Positions 49,782-57,458 of a DNA stretch of 64,000 nucleotides are shown here, piece by piece (the stretch's first letter is position 1; each line of letters begins with the position of its first letter). Under the pieces are notes generated by a model. That model was not told where the DNA came from and did not search any database. It was given only the letters and a program-made list of their open reading frames with translations. This DNA is from Osedax symbiont Rs1 (GTDB lineage: Bacteria > Pseudomonadota > Gammaproteobacteria > Pseudomonadales > Balneatricaceae): contig ASZJ01000089.1 in NCBI GenBank assembly GCA_000416275.1, positions 1 through 64,000 on the forward strand, read 5' to 3'. The translations under genes were made by a program, and so were the position numbers.

Positions 49782-50216
49782 ATGCCTAGATCATACGATC
49801 AAACAAATGTAGCCCCCGCTACTCTGATGCGCCGCTTGGGCGCGATCGGTTACGATTTTTTAATTATCATCGCCTTAAGCTTCGCCGTAACCGCCGCCTG
49901 GATGTTTATCACCGGTGCCGAGCAGGCAAAAGGCCCCGGCTTTCAATCTGCGTTATTTATCAGCATTTTTCTATTCTTTGGTTTTTTTTGGACCAGATCC
50001 GGACAGACCATCGGCATGATAGCGTGGCGTATTAGAGTGCAATCAAAAGAGGGCCTCTCAATAAGCTGGACGCAGGCGCTGATCCGCTTTTTTAGCGCTA
50101 TATTGGCCGCAGCCATACTAGGATTGGGCTATCTATGGATGCTGGCCAACGACGAAAAGCTGACCTTGCAAGATAAATTATCGCAAACCGAAATAGTATA
50201 TCTACCGAAAAAATAA
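49782..50216 (+). CDS. RDD-family membrane protein
   Basis: This 144-residue inner-membrane protein has the RDD domain: RRLGAIGYDFLIIIALSF with the Arg-Asp pattern, a second helix LFISIFLFFGFFW, then GQTIGMIAWRIRVQSKEG and a third helix with FFSAILAAAILG. The function is unknown; some RDD proteins are linked to ion exchange. I start at the ATG at 49782, which gives the family N-terminus; readings from 49680 or 49746 would add a non-conserved extension. Confidence 0.85.
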   Translation: MPRSYDQTNVAPATLMRRLGAIGYDFLIIIALSFAVTAAWMFITGAEQAKGPGFQSALFISIFLFFGFFWTRSGQTIGMIAWRIRVQSKEGLSISWTQALIRFFSAILAAAILGLGYLWMLANDEKLTLQDKLSQTEIVYLPKK

Positions 50217-50227
50217 GGGGAAAGTTT

Positions 50228-50281
50228 TAAGCTTGTAGCTTGTAACTTGTAGCTTTGAACTTCAAACTTTCTAGCTTCAAC
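50228..50281 (+). repeat. Short tandem-like repeats after the RDD gene
   Basis: The sequence AGCTTGTAGCTTGTAACTTG runs into GTAGCTTTGAACTTCAAAC, near-repeats of the unit GTAGCTT/GTAACTT. It lies between the RDD gene and the end of the broken DJ-1 gene. No coding function is evident. Confidence 0.45.
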
Positions 50282-50299
50282 CATCCTCTATCTCAGCGG

Positions 50300-50899
50300 T
50301 CACAAATACTTGGCTATATTCTCAACGGTCATAGCCACGTATTTTTCCTTCTCCCCTACCGGTGCGACATAATCGATAGCATTTTTTTGCCGCCTCCGGC
50401 CCCTCAGCTTTAGCAATTAACCACGCCGCTAAATATTGCGAGGCCATGCAGCCACCCGCTGTTGCAATGTTACCGCTGGCGAAGAAAGGCTGATTGAGCA
50501 CTGTTACCCCCCCGCCTCTTCGACCCAAGGTTTAGTGGTTAGATCAGTGCATGCAGGAATTGTATCTAACAGTCCCAGTTTTGCTAGAATCAAAGCCCCT
50601 GAACACTGTGCAGCTAATAACTGGCGAGAGGGGTCGAGTTGCAGCTGTTTCATCAACTCAGGATCCGCTCTTATCTGACGAGTTTTGATACCACTTCCGA
50701 CAATCACAGCGTCGGCAAAAGACACCTCACTTATTGGAATATGCCGCTCAATGATTAAACCATTCATCGATTCTACTTTGGGGGTTGGTGATGCAATTGA
50801 CACTCGCCAGCCAGGTTTTTTAATCCGATTTAAAATACCTAATGCAATCAGTGAATCAAGTTCGTTAAAACCATCGAAAGTTAAAATAGCGATATGCAT
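50300..50899 (-). pseudogene. DJ-1/PfpI-family gene with two frameshifts
   Basis: A glutamine-amidotransferase-like DJ-1/PfpI protein is split across three frames. Residues 1-131 read intact (MHIAILTFDGFNELDSLIAL, VIVGSGIKTRQI, nucleophile loop AAQCSGALILAKL). At a run of seven C near 50507-50513 the frame shifts, continuing with LNQPFFASGNIATAGGCMAS. At a run of seven A/T near 50385-50391 it shifts again to IDYVAPVGEKEKYVAMTVEN and a stop at 50300. Both breaks are in homopolymers, so either real decay or sequencing error is possible. If repaired, it would be about 198 residues. Confidence 0.8.
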
Positions 50900-50960
50900 A
50901 CAGAGGTCTCCTATAATATTTTCATCTATTGTTAAACCTCAGCATATCTTTTAAAATCTA

Positions 50961-50989
50961 AACAATAAAATTATTGTCATGGATACAAT
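50961..50989. promoter_or_regulatory. Putative MocR operator at its own promoter
   Basis: ATTGT (50973-50977) and ACAAT (50985-50989) form an inverted repeat with a 7-bp spacer, directly before the MocR start. An overlapping CAATAA-AA-TTATTG palindrome covers 50963-50976. The same half-sites recur at the lysE promoter (53239-53312), which suggests binding by the MocR protein and self-control. Confidence 0.5.
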
Positions 50990-50994
50990 TTGCT

Positions 50995-52329
50995 ATGCCC
51001 AGTCCTAAGTACAAGCGCATTGTTGATGAAATCACTATTAAGATTAGTAATGGCGAACTACCGCCAGGCTGCAAACTGCCAACTCATCGAAGCTTAGCTG
51101 CGCAGCACAAAATCGCGTTAGTTACCGCCTCGAGAGTGTATGCTGAATTGCAAAACAGTGGATTAGTGAGCTCCGAGGTTGGTCGCGGCACCTTTGTTCG
51201 TGAGACTGCACTTCCTCTAGGCAATGGCATAGATCAACCCGCTGCAACAAAAGGGCTTATTGATCTTAATTTTAACTCTCCCTCCCTGCCAAACCAAACT
51301 CAATTATTGCGTGATAGCTTGCGAAAGCTCTCCCTGTCTGGAGACCTAGCAACACTTTTACACTATCAGCCGCATGCTGGTCGAAAACACGAGCGCGCAA
51401 TCGTAGCCAAACATCTACAGGCCAGTGGCGTGCATGTCAGCGCCCAACAAGTTTTAATTGTTAGTGGCGCTCAGCACGGTTTAGCTTGCACTGTTATGAG
51501 CTTGCTAAAGCCTGGAGATGTGGTAGTGACAGACGCTTTAACATATCCAGGGTTTAAAGTATTAGCACAAGTGCACCGCCTAGAACTTATCGCCATACCA
51601 GTTAACTCCCATGGCCCCGACCTAGAGGCGCTGGCCAGCGTTTGCCAACAACGCCAAGTACGTGCCATATACACCATGCCTACTATGCACAATCCTTTGG
51701 GCTGGGTGCTTAATCTGCAGCAGCGCCAGCGAATTGTAGCTATAGCAAAACAACATAAATTACTGATCATTGAAGATGCAGCCTATGCGTTTCTGGCAGA
51801 AAACCCACCGCCACCGCTAATTAGTTTATCTGCTGATAATTGTGTTTATATCTCTGGTGTTTCTAAGAGTATCGCAACAGGATTGCGGGTAGGCTACATA
51901 GCAGCCCCCGAGAAATGGGTGACAAAAATTGATCGAACTATCAGGGCTACTACTTGGAACACTCCAAGCTTAATGACGGCACTAGCGTGTAATTGGATTG
52001 AAGACAAAACAGTGATCAAACTTGAAAATGAGAAGCGCCAAGATGCTAAAAAAAGACAGAGCATTGCAAGAAAAGTGTTTAAAAATTTGGCTTATATAGG
52101 CCATCCAAACGCCTATTTCCTCTGGTTACCACTGCCAGAAGAAGTACGTGCGGATCGAATTGTGATGGCACTATTACGAGAAAACATTACAGTTTCTAAT
52201 GCTGAACCTTTTGCCACCTCTGACATTGTGCCACACGCTATTCGGATTGCATTGGGATCTGTGTCTATAGATACACTCAGCGCTGCTCTGATCAAAGTGC
52301 GGGAGTCGATAGAAAATTACCGATATTAA
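50995..52329 (+). CDS. MocR/PdxR-type regulator with aminotransferase domain
   Basis: This 444-residue protein joins a GntR-type winged helix (residues 5-70; GELPPGCKLPTHRSLAAQHK) to a fold-type I aminotransferase domain that binds pyridoxal phosphate without being a usual enzyme. The PLP lysine lies in YISGVSKSIATGLRVGY near residue 300, with TMPTMHNPLGWVLN before it. Its start is the ATG at 50995; a TTG at 50974 would lie inside the operator. Such regulators commonly control a nearby transport or amino-acid gene; the lysE downstream is the likely target. Confidence 0.9.
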   Translation: MPSPKYKRIVDEITIKISNGELPPGCKLPTHRSLAAQHKIALVTASRVYAELQNSGLVSSEVGRGTFVRETALPLGNGIDQPAATKGLIDLNFNSPSLPNQTQLLRDSLRKLSLSGDLATLLHYQPHAGRKHERAIVAKHLQASGVHVSAQQVLIVSGAQHGLACTVMSLLKPGDVVVTDALTYPGFKVLAQVHRLELIAIPVNSHGPDLEALASVCQQRQVRAIYTMPTMHNPLGWVLNLQQRQRIVAIAKQHKLLIIEDAAYAFLAENPPPPLISLSADNCVYISGVSKSIATGLRVGYIAAPEKWVTKIDRTIRATTWNTPSLMTALACNWIEDKTVIKLENEKRQDAKKRQSIARKVFKNLAYIGHPNAYFLWLPLPEEVRADRIVMALLRENITVSNAEPFATSDIVPHAIRIALGSVSIDTLSAALIKVRESIENYRY

Positions 52330-52330
52330 G

Positions 52331-52394
52331 AGACCTTTGCATACTGACTCCGCTATCTAGCCGATTTTTTCCTTGTCTTATCTTCGCTCGTTAG
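52331..52394 (-). repeat. RF2-like fragment joined to RF3
   Basis: This piece starts AGACCTTTGCATACTGAC and contains CCTTGTCTTATCTTCGCTCG, the reverse complement of the RF2 left interior. It breaks off where RF3 begins. The join is chimeric, immediately after the MocR stop codon. Confidence 0.6.
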
Positions 52395-52545
52395 CAAATA
52401 GCTCCGGCGGCAATACAAGGGGGATTGTAGCTCCGTAGCTAGAACCTTAGGGAAACGATATTTTTAGCTTCTATAATTAAAATCACTAGCGATACAATAT
52501 GTATTTATTCATATATTTCAGTGATATAAATAGCCTGCCCCTTAT
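52392..52545 (+). repeat. RF3 direct repeat, left copy
   Basis: TAGCAAATAGCTCCGGCGGC and GGGGGATTGTAGCTCCGTAG are identical in both copies; the similarity then fades through a run ending near TTTCAGTGATATAA. The right copy is at 55722-55880, in the same orientation. Confidence 0.75.
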
Positions 52546-52622
52546 GTTTGACTTTAAAGTCACGGATTCAAGTGATAGATAGAGCGAGACATCACCCACT
52601 AATTTTGTTATGCAACATTCCT

Positions 52623-53219
52623 CTAAGCGAACTTAAAAGCAAGGCCGACAGCACAAAGCATTGATAGGGCGAAGGAAACACGGAGAACCCTCGCTGCTCT
52701 AGGTTTTTCAAAGATTGTCTTCAAACCCCCACCGAGTAAAACCCATGCACTATCTACCACTATTGCCACAATAAAAGCTGTTCCCCCGGTAACAGTATAA
52801 CTGGCTATAGTACTTTCAAATGGCAGAAGAAACTGCGAAAACAAAGCAAAGAAAGCGGCATATGCTTTGGGGTTTAATAAATTCAGCATGAAGCCGTCTA
52901 TTAAGCTTGGACACTTTATAGCATCTTCAGCAGTCTTTACTGGTGCAGAAGCAATTTTCCAAGCGATATATCCGATGTAGATAGCCCCAATAACCTGCAA
53001 CGCTAACTTTAGTTGCGGAACTGTGGAAAGTATCACTGCAAACCCTGTGCTTGCAGCAACTATGACTACTATTAGTCCACTAAGAATCCCAAAGAGAAAA
53101 GGTATGCTACGTTGCACCCCAAATGTTGCACTTGTTGCCGCTAGCGCTAAGGGAGCTGGCCCAGGTGAACCTAGCAACAATGCAGTGGCTGTAATTAGCA
53201 TGATAGTTTGCTCAAACAT
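52623..53219 (-). CDS. LysE/RhtB-family amino-acid exporter
   Basis: This inner-membrane exporter has 198 residues from the ATG at 53219, preceded by AAAGGAATGATT. It has six helices; the motif GSPGPAPLALAATSATFG near residue 17 is the LysE signature, then FGILSGLIVVIVAAS and LNLLNPKAYAAFFALF. The ligand could be an amino acid or a related compound. It lies convergent to MocR, and its promoter carries half-sites like those before mocR. Confidence 0.9.
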   Translation of the reverse strand: MFEQTIMLITATALLLGSPGPAPLALAATSATFGVQRSIPFLFGILSGLIVVIVAASTGFAVILSTVPQLKLALQVIGAIYIGYIAWKIASAPVKTAEDAIKCPSLIDGFMLNLLNPKAYAAFFALFSQFLLPFESTIASYTVTGGTAFIVAIVVDSAWVLLGGGLKTIFEKPRAARVLRVSFALSMLCAVGLAFKFA

Positions 53220-53238
53220 AATCATTCCTTTTTTATTC

Positions 53239-53312
53239 ATTGTTGACAATAACATAGTAATTATTGTTATTTCGAAACAATAATTACTTATTATAGCAAT
53301 ATTGTCGACAAT
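53239..53312. promoter_or_regulatory. Palindromic operators upstream of lysE
   Basis: Three inverted repeats stand in the lysE promoter. ATTGTTGACAAT (53239-53250) and ATTGTCGACAAT (53301-53312) share the arms ATTGT/ACAAT. Between them, a perfect 13-bp stem pairs AGTAATTATTGTT (53256-53268) with AACAATAATTACT (53276-53288). The outer sites are 62 bp apart, about six helical turns. The arms match the site at mocR. Confidence 0.6.
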
Positions 53313-53574
53313 TTAGTGGTTTTAATTATAAACATAAAAAATAGGGTTAGGTTTTTTCTTTAGAGTAAAAAACAATACCTATCCACTTTTTTTAAACTGA
53401 AAACTAATGACAATCCATTGTATTTTATACAATTATCTATTAACAATAGTGCCATTCCACTCTGATTCCATTGATTTAAGAGGCGAGTTAAATAAGAGAT
53501 GATGAATGGATTCTGTAAAAGCTACCTTCTTAGTGTTGATTTAGTTATGAAACTCAGTAATATACAACTCACTA

Positions 53575-53601
53575 AACGCAATTTGTACATATAAGTGCGT
53601 T
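53575..53601. promoter_or_regulatory. Possible operator before the Fic gene
   Basis: AACGCA (53575-53580) and TGCGTT (53596-53601) form a 6-bp inverted repeat with a 15-bp spacer, just upstream of the ribosome binding site GAGG. The Fic protein has a winged helix that could bind it. This is weak evidence on its own. Confidence 0.25.
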
Positions 53602-53617
53602 ATATGAGGATAGTAAC

Positions 53618-54979
53618 ATGATCGTACACCCGCCCGAAGTTAATAACAATTGGTTCTCAATAGTTCAGAAACAAGGGTTTCTGGATGATTTTATGCCTTT
53701 ATTTAAAGTGATAGATGATAAAGGTAGGTATCTTCACTGGGACGAACTCCGGCACAGAATAGGCAATAAAGACCATACATTAGTATGGTCGGCTGTCAAA
53801 AGTGCAAGAATGCCCGGCTCGCAGATGCTCTCAGGTATCCCTTTTTCTACAAAAGATGAAATACCAACCGTTAACATAATTCCATCTATTAGCCGCAGGT
53901 GCTCTTTTGTAGATAACTGGTGCTCGGGACCTGCTTTTAATGCAATGTTAGGTGCACTTGCAGCTCATGAATATTTTATTGAAGATTTGGTAGAAGAAGA
54001 GTCTATTGCTTCTAGCCAGTTAGAAGGAGCCTCCACAACTAGACGAGTCGCAAAAGAAATGCTTCAGTCTAAAAGGGAACCGAGAAACCCTGATGAAAAA
54101 ATGATCTTCGGTAACTTTAAAATGATGCAGTTCGCTTGGACAAATCGAGACAAGAATTTATCTCTAAGCCTGATAAAAGAATTACACAGTATTGGAACAG
54201 AAGGAATCGATGATGAAAAATACACTCCAGGAACTTTTCGGACGGATAATAGTGTTTATGTGTCAGACAATAAGGGAGATGTGCTTCATCAACCGCCAAG
54301 CTGCGACAAAATTGATGCCCGGCTGTCCATACTTTGTGACTGGGGAAATATTGACCACAGCTCATTGAATACCAAGGATTATATTCATCCTCTAGTAAAG
54401 GCAATTATTTTGCATTTTTCAATAGGATATGAGCACCCTTTCAATGATGGAAACGGGAGGGTAGCCAGGGCTTTGTTCTATTGGCACATGTTTAAGTATG
54501 GCTATAAGTCCTTCAAATACATATCTATATCCAAGCTATTTAAAAAGGATCCCATTAAATACGGAAAATCTTATCTCTATACTGAATCTGACAAATACGA
54601 TTTGACATATTTTATTGATTATCAATGTCAGGTGATAGAGAAAGTAGCTTCCGACTTTGTTGATTATATTCAATCTACCATTAATGAAAGAAATAATTTC
54701 AACATGTGGCTCTTTAATACTAGGATTTCCAATAACTTAAATGATCGCCAAAGAGCAGTCCTGCAGACAATGGGAGACAAGTGTAAGAAGGCTTTTACAA
54801 CAAAATATTTGGAGGAGGCTTATGGTGTATCAAACAATACAGCTCGAAAAGACCTCGCCGGCTTAGTTAAGCTTGGGTTTTTAAAAGAAAACAAAACCGG
54901 TAAACCTATAACCTTCACCGGCGCCCTTGGGTACAGTGATCTAAAAGCACTAAGATCTACAATTGTTGATACTTATTGA
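53618..54979 (+). CDS. Fic-family AMP transferase with winged helix
   Basis: Fic proteins transfer AMP from ATP to a target. This one has 453 residues. The Fic motif HPFNDGNGRVAR (273-284) carries the full catalytic set. An N-terminal inhibitory helix with SSQLEG (132-137) fits the (S/T)xxxE(G/N) class II pattern, so it should be self-inhibited by E136. The C-terminal part (about 380-440) is a winged helix: TTKYLEEAYGVSNNTARKDL. Start ATG at 53618 has GAGG 9 bases upstream. It lies in the AT-rich RF3-bounded segment with HigA. Confidence 0.92.
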   Translation: MIVHPPEVNNNWFSIVQKQGFLDDFMPLFKVIDDKGRYLHWDELRHRIGNKDHTLVWSAVKSARMPGSQMLSGIPFSTKDEIPTVNIIPSISRRCSFVDNWCSGPAFNAMLGALAAHEYFIEDLVEEESIASSQLEGASTTRRVAKEMLQSKREPRNPDEKMIFGNFKMMQFAWTNRDKNLSLSLIKELHSIGTEGIDDEKYTPGTFRTDNSVYVSDNKGDVLHQPPSCDKIDARLSILCDWGNIDHSSLNTKDYIHPLVKAIILHFSIGYEHPFNDGNGRVARALFYWHMFKYGYKSFKYISISKLFKKDPIKYGKSYLYTESDKYDLTYFIDYQCQVIEKVASDFVDYIQSTINERNNFNMWLFNTRISNNLNDRQRAVLQTMGDKCKKAFTTKYLEEAYGVSNNTARKDLAGLVKLGFLKENKTGKPITFTGALGYSDLKALRSTIVDTY

Positions 54980-55067
54980 TCTTCTGCCCTAGCAACCTGA
55001 CCCCGTTATTTTCTAGCGCCCTTACATGAGGACTTTTCGCCAAAGCTGCCTGACAAACTGCCGATAA

Positions 55068-55190
55068 AAACATCAGTATAATGAGGATAGAAAAGATATT
55101 TGGTCTGTCCGAGTAAGTGGGAATTGGCGAATAACGTATAGGTTTACAGGACGTGATGTTGAAATAGTAAATTATGAGGACTACCACTAA
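55068..55190 (+). pseudogene. HigB toxin remnant
   Basis: A frame of 40 codons ends QYNEDRKDIWSVRVSGNW then RITYRFTGRDVEIVNYEDYH, which is the C-terminus of a HigB-type RNase toxin. A stop codon at 55065 closes the frame upstream and there is no start, so only about the last 38 of some 92 residues remain. The stop overlaps the HigA ATG (TAATG), as in an intact higBA pair. The toxin is therefore lost and the antitoxin is kept. Confidence 0.75.
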
Positions 55191-55486
55191 TGGCTATGTT
55201 TAATCCCGCTCATCCGGGAGAAATATTAAAAGAGTTACTGATCGACTCCTTAGAGTTAACGATCACTGACGTTGCTCAGCATCTTGATGTGAGTCGTAAG
55301 ACTTTATCTAAAATTTTGAATGCTAAAGGATCTATAACACCCGTAATGGCGGTACGTCTAGAATTGGCTTTTGGCAAACCATCAGCAGATCATTGGCTTC
55401 GTTTACAGAACGCGCATGATTTATGGCAAACAAGACAAGAGCAAAAGTCATTGCATGTTTCTCCATATAACTTTCAAATGGCGTAA
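55190..55486 (+). CDS. higA: HigA-type antitoxin (orphan)
   Basis: This 98-residue XRE-family antitoxin has an HTH (about residues 24-62; LTITDVAQHLDVSRKTLSKI), preceded by the family opening HPGEILKELLID, and the C-terminal LAFGKPSADHWLRLQNAHDL. An intact HigA would bind HigB and the operon promoter. Here the coupled HigB is truncated, so it is a solitary antitoxin, possibly a DNA-binding regulator. A second ATG lies two codons downstream. Confidence 0.9.
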   Translation: MAMFNPAHPGEILKELLIDSLELTITDVAQHLDVSRKTLSKILNAKGSITPVMAVRLELAFGKPSADHWLRLQNAHDLWQTRQEQKSLHVSPYNFQMA

Positions 55487-55721
55487 TGCGGCTTAACAAG
55501 TGACTAAATATTTTAACTGATTTTTTTAAGGATTAAGGTCAAGTAATTTCAGGTGCAGTTTCGCTGCAGCGAGTTCATTTCTTTTTGCGAAAAGCTTCCG
55601 CGTCCTGCTCACGCCCCTTACCTACATCCCTGTAGGCAAAAAAGAAACAGAACCAAAGTGGCTCTTTGCCATCCTTGGCACAACTACGCTTTCCGCGACG
55701 TCCTGTCGCTACACTCGCCAA
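55487..55721. other. Intergenic segment, GC-richer than its surroundings
   Basis: After higA, about 235 bp include CGCGTCCTGCTCACGCCCCT and CTACATCCCTGTAGGCAAAA, of higher GC than the neighbours. This kind of sequence occurs as a decayed interspersed repeat in gammaproteobacteria. No gene is supported. Confidence 0.35.
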
Positions 55722-55880
55722 TTTAGCAAATAGCTCCGGCGGCAATACAAGGGGGATTGTAGCTCCGTAGCTAGATCTTTGCAGAAACGATACTTTTAGC
55801 ATCTTTAATTAAAATATCTAGTCATATAATCTGGTTTGTCCGCATATTTTAGTGATACAAGCTGTCTATCCTATATATTC
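55722..55880 (+). repeat. RF3 direct repeat, right copy
   Basis: This copy matches 52392-52545 in the same orientation, with TAGCAAATAGCTCCGGCGGC intact and more variation after AGCTAGATCTTTGCAGAAAC. The segment between the two copies holds lysE, fic and higA, so recombination here could remove that block. Confidence 0.75.
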
Positions 55881-56143
55881 TGCTTTTATAGGTTTTAGGC
55901 TTAATGCAGTGCCATTCGACCTACCCCCATATTTTCCTGAATCATATGCCCTAGCCTTTTATGATTATTAAGTAAATAGCTATAAAATAGTTCATTTTTA
56001 GCCCTTAGCTTATAAATTATTTTATTAAGATAACATTTATGTATATACTCATATTCTGTAAATTATTCGTAGTATAAGTAAGGTTGGCCTTTTTGAATTA
56101 GCGGCTAATCCACCACTGTAATTTTATTTATGTAGAGTTCAAT
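55881..56143. other. AT-rich region before the three-gene operon
   Basis: About 260 bp of AT-rich sequence, with no visible ORF, leads into the operon at 56144. A promoter is expected in it. GAG about 8 bases before the first ATG is the only likely ribosome binding site. Confidence 0.35.
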
Positions 56144-56857
56144 ATGCCTCAGCAAAACGAATTTGCGAGCAAGGAATTGTCAATAGTTTTAATCGGAGGG
56201 TTTAATCCTTTAAACTACACACCCGATTGGCTTCACCAATTCGGCCTAATTAGCCAAAAAGACAAAGATAATCATACTATTGTAGACGTATCTCTTGATC
56301 ATATTATAGTAGAACTAACTTGGTGCACGATTAAAGTGGTTAGAACACCTAATTCTGATAAATTAAACCTTACTTTAACTGATGATTCTTCCATAACTAA
56401 ATTCAAGGATCTAATTTTTTCAATCGTTGAGTTTAGTGATACTACAAAGATGTCAGCTATCGGTCTAAATTTCAACCGAACAATACAGCATTCGTCTACT
56501 GATGAATGGCATGCTTTTGGTAATCGTCTCACTCCTAAATCGATTTGGCTTGATGCATTCGCTGATATACAAAAGCAGTCAGGTATGAGAAAAATTTCAA
56601 TTGTAATCCATGATATATATCCTTCACTAGATGATGGAATCAATGAATCACCTGAACTAAATATTGAGGTTCGCCCACTATTCAGTGATAGCAACGGTAC
56701 TATATTAGAGAACGCAAGCATAATCACTCTCAACTATCATTTTTCGATATCAAATGATAGTAATATCTCTTATATTAAAGACGTGCTCGATACATACCTT
56801 TACAGGCTTAACTCAGAAACAGATGTTAAAGTAAGAAATCTACTACAAGGAGAGTAA
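56144..56857 (+). CDS. Unrecognised protein A of three-gene operon
   Basis: This 237-residue soluble protein has no signal peptide or membrane segment. I do not recognise the family. It has alternating strands (LSIVLIGGFNPLNYTPDWLH, IIVELTWCTIKVVRT), then SAIGLNFNRTIQHSSTDEWH and FGNRLTPKSIWLDAF, a conserved-looking core with Trp, His and Arg. The strand-helix pattern and hydrophilic end suggest a mixed alpha/beta fold. It is the first gene of an AT-rich operon, followed after one base by gene B. Confidence 0.7.
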   Translation: MPQQNEFASKELSIVLIGGFNPLNYTPDWLHQFGLISQKDKDNHTIVDVSLDHIIVELTWCTIKVVRTPNSDKLNLTLTDDSSITKFKDLIFSIVEFSDTTKMSAIGLNFNRTIQHSSTDEWHAFGNRLTPKSIWLDAFADIQKQSGMRKISIVIHDIYPSLDDGINESPELNIEVRPLFSDSNGTILENASIITLNYHFSISNDSNISYIKDVLDTYLYRLNSETDVKVRNLLQGE

Positions 56858-56858
56858 T

Positions 56859-57440
56859 ATGATTAGTACAGCTATAAGCAGCAATTCAATAGAAGACGAT
56901 TACTCTTCTATTGCACCTCAATACAGTAAATTTAAAATAGTACCTAATATTTCAATTTTTTCTGATAATAAAACCGCGCACAATATACAATTTGATAGAT
57001 CCGAGTCAACTCAAAAAATTAATGCAGCACCTACTTTGAAGCCGGATAATACTCCGAACCACAATAGCTCATTGGGTAAGCGTACTGATAAAATTGAAGC
57101 GCACTATAATTGTATCATTGAAAAAATTGATACTGATGCATTTGAACTAGAAGCTAGGGTTTATGATACTAAGTCTCAAGTGCAAGTAATGGTAATAAAA
57201 ATACCTTTCACTAGTTTTTCTGTGGATGAACAAAGCTTAATCAGGGAAAATTCAATTTTTTATTGGAAAATTGGGTCTAGAGTTACCAGAGATTTAAACA
57301 AAAAAGGAACTCAAAGTAATAGTTCAGTTAATTTTTCTGAGTATCAAATGCGGCGTTTATATGTATCTAGAAGATCCCTGAAAGGTCGTTTGGAATCCCA
57401 GATAGAGCAATTTTCTCGAGTATTTTCTGACCCAAACTAG
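56859..57440 (+). CDS. Unrecognised protein B of three-gene operon
   Basis: This 193-residue soluble protein has a polar N-terminal half and a compact C-half with YNCIIEKIDTDAFELEARVY, then SLIRENSIFYWKIGSRVTR and FSEYQMRRLYVSRRSL. The pattern (a beta barrel-like core, then xFYWxIG and a basic tail) recalls a widespread, unnamed bacterial small-protein family, but I cannot assign it. AAGGAGAG 6 bases before the ATG is a very strong ribosome binding site. Its function is unknown. Confidence 0.7.
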   Translation: MISTAISSNSIEDDYSSIAPQYSKFKIVPNISIFSDNKTAHNIQFDRSESTQKINAAPTLKPDNTPNHNSSLGKRTDKIEAHYNCIIEKIDTDAFELEARVYDTKSQVQVMVIKIPFTSFSVDEQSLIRENSIFYWKIGSRVTRDLNKKGTQSNSSVNFSEYQMRRLYVSRRSLKGRLESQIEQFSRVFSDPN

Positions 57441-57458
57441 TTCTGAGAAAAATGTATA

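Noticed and set aside
54117..54404. Minus-strand frame inside the Fic gene
   Set aside because: It is an antisense shadow of the intact Fic reading frame with no family match.
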